A stretch of 32,563 bases of DNA from Verrucomicrobiota bacterium (GTDB lineage Bacteria > Verrucomicrobiota > Verrucomicrobiia > Chthoniobacterales > Chthoniobacteraceae). Position 1 is the first letter of the stretch, and every line of letters begins with the position of its first letter. The DNA lies in assembly GCA_009885995.1 (NCBI GenBank), contig VFJQ01000143.1, positions 1-32,563 on the forward strand, in the 5' to 3' direction. Both the position numbers and the translations under genes were made by a program. Under the pieces are notes generated by a model, which ran no database searches, was not told where the DNA came from, and was given only the letters and a program-made list of their open reading frames with translations. Of the stretch, positions 7,935-16,900 are shown in pieces.

Positions 7935-10900
7935 CTAGGGATGCGGGAGCAAGGTGACGCCGCCGCTCTCGCCACTGCCGCCGTAGGTAAGCGGAGGCGT
8001 GGTGAGGAAGAAGCCGAAGCCTTTCGCATTCGCGCCTTCCTGCAGGATAATGCCCTTGTAGGCGGGCTGCGTCGTGTCGGGATGCGTGAACGCGCCTTTG
8101 AAGACGCCGGTGCTCTTCGTGATCGTCAGCTTCAGCGCGGTGTCGGTCGATTTGTTGATGAAGACATTGGTCGTGCTGATATCGAGGTCGCGCGTGAGCA
8201 CGCCCGTGATGCCGCCGTCGGCGAACTGGAGCAGCGCATTCGGACTCGTGGTGACAAGACCCGGCAGGACGCTCGACGCCGCGGGCACCGTGAAGCGCGC
8301 GCCGATGGCATCGATCGTGACACCGGAGGGCCAACCAGCCTTGTAGTAACGGGCGCGCGCCAGCGCCGGGCGGAGCCACACGGCGTCGGCGCCGAGCACG
8401 TCCGAATCGGCGTTCGCTCCGGTGACGAGGTCGAAGACCAGTTCAACCGCAAGCGCTCCCCGGCCCCGGTAGAGGTTCCGGTGCAACGAGACGGATTGCG
8501 TGGCGCCGCTGACGGCGTGCAGTTTGCCCGACGTCGAAAAGGCAGCGCCGTCGGCGAGCACACCAGCCGCGGAGACGGTGCCGTTCGGGGAGACCGTCAC
8601 CGACGCGTAGCCGTCGCCTTGCGGAACCTCGCTCGCGGTCAGGCCGCTCTGCGACTGGCTTGGGAAAGCCACGCTGTATTTCTGCGCCGCGCCGGAGTTG
8701 AGCAGGGCCGCATCGGCCGCAGTCGCTTGCTTCAGCGCGGTGGCTGAGGCGAGAACGGAGCCGCTCGCCGAGGTCTTCAGCGTGCCCACCGCCTGCGTGC
8801 CCGCGATATTCACCGAGAGCGCGCCGAGGTAGGACTCGAACTCCGTCTTGTCGATCACGCCGAACGACTTCGCATTGGTGGGCTTGAAGTGAGCATCGCC
8901 CGCGTTGTCGAGCGCGCCCGAGAACGACGCGCTGACGCCGCTGATCATCAACTTGCCGCTCAGCGTGCCCGTCGCGGTTGCGGTGACGGTGAGGAGGCCA
9001 ATGTTGTCATTCGAAGGGGTGACCGCAGATGGCAGCACCAGCCCCGTGTAGGTGCCCGCGAGTGCGGTGACCACGGGGTTTGTGAACGTGAGCGTCGCGC
9101 TCTTGATCGTCTTGTTCCCGCTGTTGTCGAAGGCGGTGATGGTGAGTTTGTTCGAGCCGTGCTGGAGCTGGACGTTTTGATTAAACGGGCCGGCGGCAAG
9201 CGCCAGGCTCGTCGGCGTGCCGGTGTCGTTGACGTTCACCACCGCGAGTTCGACGCGATTGATGCCCGTGAACACGGTCCCGCTATCCGCGGTGCTGCCG
9301 GACACGTTGACCAGGCCGGAGGCATTCGGAACCCCGAAGACCACGGTGAGAAGCGGCGCCGTCGTGTCCTTCTTGCTGATGGTGATCGTCGTCGAAGCCG
9401 GCGTGCCGAGCGTCGCGCCCGTCGCGCCGCTCAGGCCGAGGATGATCGTGCGCGAAGCCGCGGCCGGGATGGCGTTGAGCTGCACGCTCACCGTCTTGCT
9501 CGTCTCGCCGTCGGCGAAGCTCACGGTCGTCGGGTTGGTGAAGGTAAACTCGGCAGGCAGAATCGTGCCGCCGGTCTTCGACACATCCACCGAAGCCGCG
9601 CCACCCGCTCCGCCCGTGCGTTGCAAGGAAATGAGCAGGTTGTTCGGCAGGCCGGAGCTATTGACTGGTGTCACCGTTTCCGCAGTGGAAACGAATGCCA
9701 CCATGCCAACGGGCTCGGTGATCGTGATCGTGGTCGAGGGATAAAGACTCCCGATCGAGCTTCCCGCGGGCACCGCGGTGATCGCGGCGGTGAAGCTGCG
9801 GTTGCCTTGCGGCGTGCCGCTGAGGTCCGCGATTGCGATGTCCACCGGGACTGAGGTTGCCCCAGCGTTGAAGTGAACGGTGGTGGATGGCGCGGTGTAA
9901 TCCACGCCGGCGTGCGCCGTGCCGTCCGTCGTCGTGAACGTGATGTCCGCCGCGGGAGTCGCTCCCGTCCGCTCGACATAAACGGTCACAAAGCCGTCGT
10001 CTTCCGGCACCGAGTAGGTCGAGTAGGCGATCGAGTAGCTCGGCGCCGTGTAGCCGTTCAGCACGGTGTCGGTGTTGCCGTTCTGCGCGATCTGCTGGAT
10101 GCGCGTATCCAGCGCCACCGGCGTGTCGGCGATGTTGTAAGCCGACCCAGTCGCCGGATGGCGCGCGAGGAGGTAATCCTGAAACGCCTTCTGCTCACCC
10201 ATGATGTCCGCAGCCGTGAGGCCGAGGCCGGTGAAGGTGCTCGTCGCGGTGAAGTCGAGGTTGCGCGCGACCGGCGCGGAGAGCGTTCCGTTCGTGAGCA
10301 CGAAGCGGAAGTTCGTCACCTCGTTGTTCGGCGTCGTGTTTGTCGGCGGGTTCAGATACTTGATCGGGTAACCGTCGCCGCCGTTCATCGTGAAGTTGAG
10401 GATGACCGCCTGGAAGCTCGCCGGAGCGCCCACGTGGACGATGCCATTCTCGACGAGCGGGGCCACCACCTGGCCGAGATCGTTGATGAGCACGGCAGAC
10501 CGCACCTTCTGCCCGGCGGGCTGCGCCGAGTCGTAGGAGAAGCGGATGTTGCCGACTTGCGGATAGCCGCCGTTTTGCACCGTCGGGCCGCTGCTCAGCC
10601 CGGCGGCGAAGTTCAGGATGCCGAGCAGGCCGGTCGGCGTCATGTCGCAGACCATCAGCTTGTTGTCGAAGCGGAGGGCATTCTCGACGTCGAGCTGCGA
10701 GATCGCGTTCGCAGGCTTGCCGGTGATCGGATTCGCCAGCGGGCCGACCTTCGTGCCGTTCGCGAGCACGGAACCGACCGAAGCACGGATGCCGCCGCCG
10801 TTCTTCAGCGAGAACACGGCGCCGGTGCTCGAAAGCCCAAGCGCGGTCCGCGCCACCGCGGCGTTCGCATCGGCGGTGATGTTGCCGAGGTTCACCTCCT

Positions 10901-13900
10901 GCGTGCGGCCGAAGACGCGGTCGCCTTCGAGATAGACGTTCGTGTAACCGAAGACGTTGCTGTCCTTCGCGACGACGATGCTGTTGATCGCGTCGGTGAT
11001 CGCCTTCACCTGCGTGCCGATCGTGCTCGAGGCGATGATCGTGGCCGCGGAGTTCGTCGTGCCGTAGGCGGCTTGCAGCGCTGTTTCGGTGGAAACATAG
11101 GCACCGTTCAGGGCCGGGTTCAGGTTCGGCAGGATGAGCCGTCCACCGGCGTCGAAGTCCGCCACAAGGCGGCCCAGATACGTGTATTCGGTGTCGGTGG
11201 TGACGATGAGCACCGGTGCGCCGTCGAGGCCACTGGTCACAATCGGATAGGAGTCCGCGATGAAGTCGGCGTCGTGGCCGTTGAAGGCAGAAGCGGTATC
11301 CGTCCCGTCGCCCATCCGCTCGTGGCCGCCGCCGGCGACCATGATGTCGATGCCGGAAACGAGCGGCGCGAGGTCCTTGTTGCGCTGGAGCGCGTCGAGT
11401 TGATCCACCATCACGATCTTGTCCACGCCGAGCGCTTGCAGCGCATTGACCGCCCCCTGGAGATACGCCGCCACTTCCTGCAGGTCGCTCGTGCTGCCAT
11501 TGGCGTCGTCCTTCGGCACCGTGCCGTTGGGCGAAGACTTTGTGAGCAGTTCCCACGTCGTCGCACCGACGATGCCGATCTTCTCGCCGTTCAATGTCTT
11601 GATCGCATACGGCGCGATCTTCGCCTTGATCGCGGTGACTTCCGAACCGGCCACCCCGATGCTGCCGCTCCCCGTGCCGCCGAGGCTGCTGTCAGCCCGG
11701 GTGCGCAGAGAGCTATCGTTCGCGAAGTCCAGGTTCGCCGTGATGAGCGGGAACTGGGCGCCCTGCCAGTTGCCCACGCTCGTCGAATTCGCCGGGAAGA
11801 CCGCGCCGGCGAGCACCGGCGAGCCGAGATCGAACTCGTGATTGCCGAGCGCCGAAGCCGTGGTCCCAAATGCGTTCATGATCGCGATGTCCGCCTGCGC
11901 AAACGGCACTGCCGTCGTCGCCGCAGCACCGGTGAAGGCGCCGGCCGGTCCGCCCGAGATGGAGGCGGTGGTGTGGAGCAGCATGTTGAACGAAGGATCC
12001 GCACCCGCGACCAGCCACGGGCCAGGGATGAAGCTGTCGCCTTCGCCGAGCACGATCGTGTTCGAGTATTGACCGTCGAACCTGTCGATCATCGCACCCA
12101 GGATCGGCGCGGTCTCGATGCCGAGCAGGCCGCTCTCGCCGTAGTAGTGGAGGATCTGCAGGGTGTAGTTCGCGACGGCACCCGGCGAACCGATTTCATT
12201 CGCGTCGCCCGTCGCTGCGAAGGCGCCGTTGGTGCCGGCCACGCTCAGCGTCGAGATGGTGGCGTAGGTGAGGCAGGCGGCGTTGTCGAAAGTCGCGAAC
12301 GACGGACCGCCAGGAGCCGCACCGAAGACCACGTTCGCCCGTCGCACACCGCCACTATCGTAGAGGTTCACGGCGTCGCCGCTGGTGCTCAGGCCGATCC
12401 CAGAACCGGTGTAGCTGCCGATCTGAAGACCGGCGGGCGCGTTGCTGCCGAACCAAAGGGTGCGGAAGTTTGCCGCGTTGCCGGCCGCCGTCTGGCTGCC
12501 GCTGGTCTCGATGAAAATCACCGACTCGCCCGGAGCGATGCTGGTGATGCCGTTCAGCAGCAAGGCGGAGCCGATGGCGTTGGAACTGTCATCCACCTTC
12601 CAGCCGGTGATGTCCACCGCAGCGACGCCGATGTTAGTCACTTCGAACCAATCAGCAGTCAGGCCCACACCGCTGGTGCTCGACCACGGGGCGACTTCCG
12701 TCACGATCAGGCGGCCCGTTCCGATGTTGCCCGGCGAACCGATTTCGTTCGGGTCTGCCTTGGCCGCGAAAGCACCGTTGACGCCGACGGCGCTGAAGGT
12801 TGTCACCACCGGGAACGGCAGCGTGTTGGAGCCGGAGCCGGCGGTGTTGTCGAACGTGGTGAAAGGAGCCGTCGCGGGCGACCCACCGAAACCGATGCCG
12901 GTCACGATGTTGCCGGCGGCGTCGAACAGCGTGACTTCGTCCCCGCTGCCGCTCAGGCCGATCCCGGAACCGGTGTAGGTGCCGATTTGCACTCCGGCTG
13001 GAAGCGCGGTGCCGAACCACAGGTTGCGGAAGTTTGTCACCACCGTGGACGGGGCGTTGGATTCGATGAAGATCACCGACTCGCCGGGGGCGATGCTGGT
13101 GACGCCATTGAGAGCCACCGCAGTCCCACTGGCGTGCGAGTTGTCGTCCACCTTCCAGCCCGAGAGATTGACGGTGACGGTGCCGCTGTTGGTCACTTCG
13201 AACCAGTCGACCAGCAGGCCGAGGCCGTTGCTGCTGGACCACGGAGCGACTTCCGAGATCACAACGGTGCCCGGCGCGACAGACTGCGCGATGCTCAGCG
13301 TGAAGGTCGTGCTGGCATCGGGCGTGAGGCCCACCGTGGTGTCATCGACGTTGACCGTGACGTTATAGGTCGGCTTGTTGGCGTAGCTGAGCGCGGTGCC
13401 CGCTTTCAAATACAGCGAGCTACCCGTGATCGTGAAGGATCCGGCATCCGCGCCGCTCACCGACAGTGTGTTCGTGCCCAGGCCGTCATCGGTGACGGAA
13501 ATGTCCGCGACGCGCACATCGGCGGCGGTGCTGGTCGATTCGGAGAGCAGCAGCACCGTGTTATTCAGCGCCACCGCGGTCGGCGCCTGGTTCGGCGAGT
13601 CGTTATCCTCGATGGTGATCGTGGCGAAGGACGGCGAGCCGACGTCGTAGCTGCCGGTGTCGCCCAAGGTCAGGGTGACTGTTTCGTTGCCCTCAACGTC
13701 CGTGTCGTTCACCGGGGTGATGGTGATATCGACGAACGAATCGCCCTCGAGGATCGTCGCCGGGGAAGTCAGCGTCGGCGTGTAGTCCGCACTGACGGCG
13801 TGGCCCGCACCGGTCGCGATCGTGTAAATAACCGTCATCGCGCTGGTCGTGCTGCCCGTGCGGGAAATGCGGAATGTGCCCGCGTCCGGTCCGGTCTCGG

Positions 13901-16900
13901 AGGCGCTGGCGTCGGTCGCCACGATGGAAACCAGCGGGCTTCCGGACACGACGGCGATGCCGGGCGAACCGATTTCATTGCTCGTGGCTGCGGCGGTGAA
14001 GGCGCCATTCGCGCCCACCACACTGAGTTGGGTGACGGTCACGTTGTTGAGAGCGGCCGAGTTGTCGAAGGTTCCGAATGGACCGGGGACGCCGGGAGAC
14101 GCGCCGAAGTCCACGCGGGCCTGGAGGGTTCCGCTGCCGTTGTAGATCGTGACCGCGTCGCCGCCCGTGCTGAGGCCAGGGCCGCCATAATAACCGACCT
14201 GAAGGCCGGGAGGAGGATTCGACCCGAACCAGTTGGAGATGAAAGGCGCGATCTTGGCCTGGCCATCGACAAAGATGACTGACTCACCCGCGGCGATGCT
14301 GGTGATGCCGTTCAATGGCCCGGAAGAACCGAACCCGCCAGCACCGCTGTCAAACATCTTCCAACCCGTGATGACCACGGCGGTCGAGCCGGTATTGGTC
14401 AGTTCGAACCAGTCGGCTAACACTCCCGGGCTATTGCCACTGCTCCACGGGGCTACCTCGGTGACTCGGATCGTGCCGCCGCCGCCGCCGGCTCCGGTGA
14501 CGTTGAGGGTGAAGTTGGCCGAGGCATCGGGGGTGATGCCCACCATCGTGTCATCGACATTCACGATCACGTTGTAAGTCGGTTTCGTGGTGCCGTTGAG
14601 GACGGTTCCGGCTTTCAGATAGAGGCCGCTGCCGATGAACTGGAAATCCGCGGCGTCCGCACCGGACACCGAGAAATTGTTTACGCCCACACCATCCGCA
14701 TCGGTCACCACGATGGTGGCCATCTTGACAGGGAGCGCGGTGGAGGTGCTATCCGGGATGGTCGAGGATGACGTGCTCAGGGCCAGGGCCGTCGGGGCGA
14801 AGTTGGCGGCCTCGGAAGGAGCGTAAACCCAGAGCTGCGGATGATCCGTATCCCCGCCGCCGTTCTCGCTGACGACGTAGATGTTTCCGGCGCGATCCAT
14901 CGTGAGACCTTCGTGGGTCTGATTCTGGATGGTGAGCGGATTGCCGGCATCGGCCACGAGGGTCAGCGTGCCCAAGATGTTTCCAGAACGGTCCACCTGG
15001 CGGATCATGCCCGATTCCTGGCTCAGGATGAGGAGGTTGCCCGCGCTGGGTTGACCCGTCATGGACGGCAGGTTGGAGAAGGCGAAGACGTCGGACATAT
15101 CTTCGAGGCTGGCCAACGCCGGATCGAAGAGGTCGGTGGAGTTCACCGTGGACGGAGAACCGTTCGAAGCCGTCCCAGCGTTGAAGTCGATCGTGGTTTC
15201 GAAGATGCCGATGGGCTCCGCTTCTTTAACGAAGATGAAGCCGCTCGTCTGCGGATCGTAAGTCAGACCTTCGAGGCCGACGTTGCCGATCGTCGTGCCG
15301 AGTTTCACGGTCTGCGCCGCACTCCGGAGGAGCGTGCCGCCGCCCAGATAGGTGAATTTCACCGCCTGGCGGTCGCGCTCCTCGGTGAACACGAATTGGC
15401 CACCGCCGATGTAGGTGATGCCTTCGGTGTCAAAGAACTCGGTGCCTTGCGAACTGCCGCCGGGAGGCAGCGTCATGGTGCTGACCAAAGCGCCGGTCTT
15501 CGTGACTTGCGTGACCGAGGTGCCGCCGTCGCCGACGATGAACAGGGTGTCGGTGTCCCAGTTGTAGGTCACACCCGAAGCTTCCTGTCCGAGCAGGTTG
15601 TTCAGCGGAGGAGTGGTGCGCGTCGGCTCGGGTAAATCGAAGCGGCCCACGCGAACATACTTCGACAAATCCACCGCGATCGGGCCGGTAGTCACGGTGA
15701 CCGTGGCCGTGTTGCTGTCCGCTGAACCACCGGCGTTGGTGGCGCGTGCCCAGTAGCTGGTCGTGACGCTCAGCGCGGGCGTGGTGAAGCTGGTGCTGTT
15801 GGTGCCCACCGGCGTGTTGGTGTCACCGCTGTTGCCCTGATACCACTGGATCGCCGAGACCGGGAAGCCACTGGCGGCGACGGCCAACGTCGCCGTGTAG
15901 GTGGTCGCGATCGTCGTGTTCGCAGGATGCATGGTGATCATCGGCGCCACCACATCGTCATTCAGAATGGTGCCCGTGCCTGCGTCATCGCCGATGACCG
16001 TCGTTCCCGTGGTGTTGACCACGTTGGACAGCGTGACGACGATCGTTTCGTCGTCCTCCGAATCCGTGTCGCCATTGACCGTGATATTGATAGGCTGCGT
16101 GGCATCGCCAGCGGCGGTGAAGGTCAGCATGCCGGACGCCAGCGTGGCGTAGTCGGTGCCGGAGGTCGCATCTCCACCGGTGACCGCGTAACCCACGGTG
16201 AAAGCCGTGTCGGTGCTGCTGCGGGTCACGTTGAGGGCCAGCGTCGTCGTGCCGCTGTGGCCTTCCACGACGGACGCGTCAGCGATGCTCACCGTCGGAT
16301 TGCCAACGCTGATACCGGGCGAACCGATGTCCAGAGCACTGGCGGCGGAGGCGAAGCAGCCCTCATTGCCGACCGTGGCAAAGGTGTAGCGCGGGCTGGC
16401 AGTGCCGGAGGACGGCACCCAGATGGCGGACTGAGTTTCTGTGGACGCGCCGGCCGAAGAGCCCGCATGCCCACCCGTGGAGGGATTGCCATCGGCCTTG
16501 GTGAAGCCGCCAGCCGCATAGTTGAAGAAGAAGATTTCGTTGCCGCCGTTGTCGAAGAAGGACACGCCGTCGTTCTGGCCGAGGCCCGGAGCGCCGACCG
16601 TCTGGAAGACCTGAACCGAATTCGAAATACCCCACCAGGTGCGGAAGGCCGCCGGGGTGATCGTGGTGAAAATTACGGACTCACCGGGAGCGATGCTGGA
16701 TCCAGGCGGCAGCGCATAGGTGGCCGCAGTGGCCGCGCTACGGCCGCTGTCGTGCCAGCTGTAGCCTGCGAGGGATACGCTCGAAGCGCCCATGTTGGTC
16801 AGTTCCCAGAAGTCACTGACGCCAGCGGCGGCTTGCTGGGAGAGCACCTCAGTGAGCATCACGTTGGTCACCAACACGTCACCGTCATCGGTCACAGTCA

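Noticed and set aside
9873..14282. Plus-strand open frame of 1469 codons
   Set aside because: It lies fully antisense to the giant secreted gene; its translation is Arg/His/Val/Glu-rich without domains, as expected from the reverse reading of GC-rich codons. The minus-strand frame has a signal peptide and many recognised domains.
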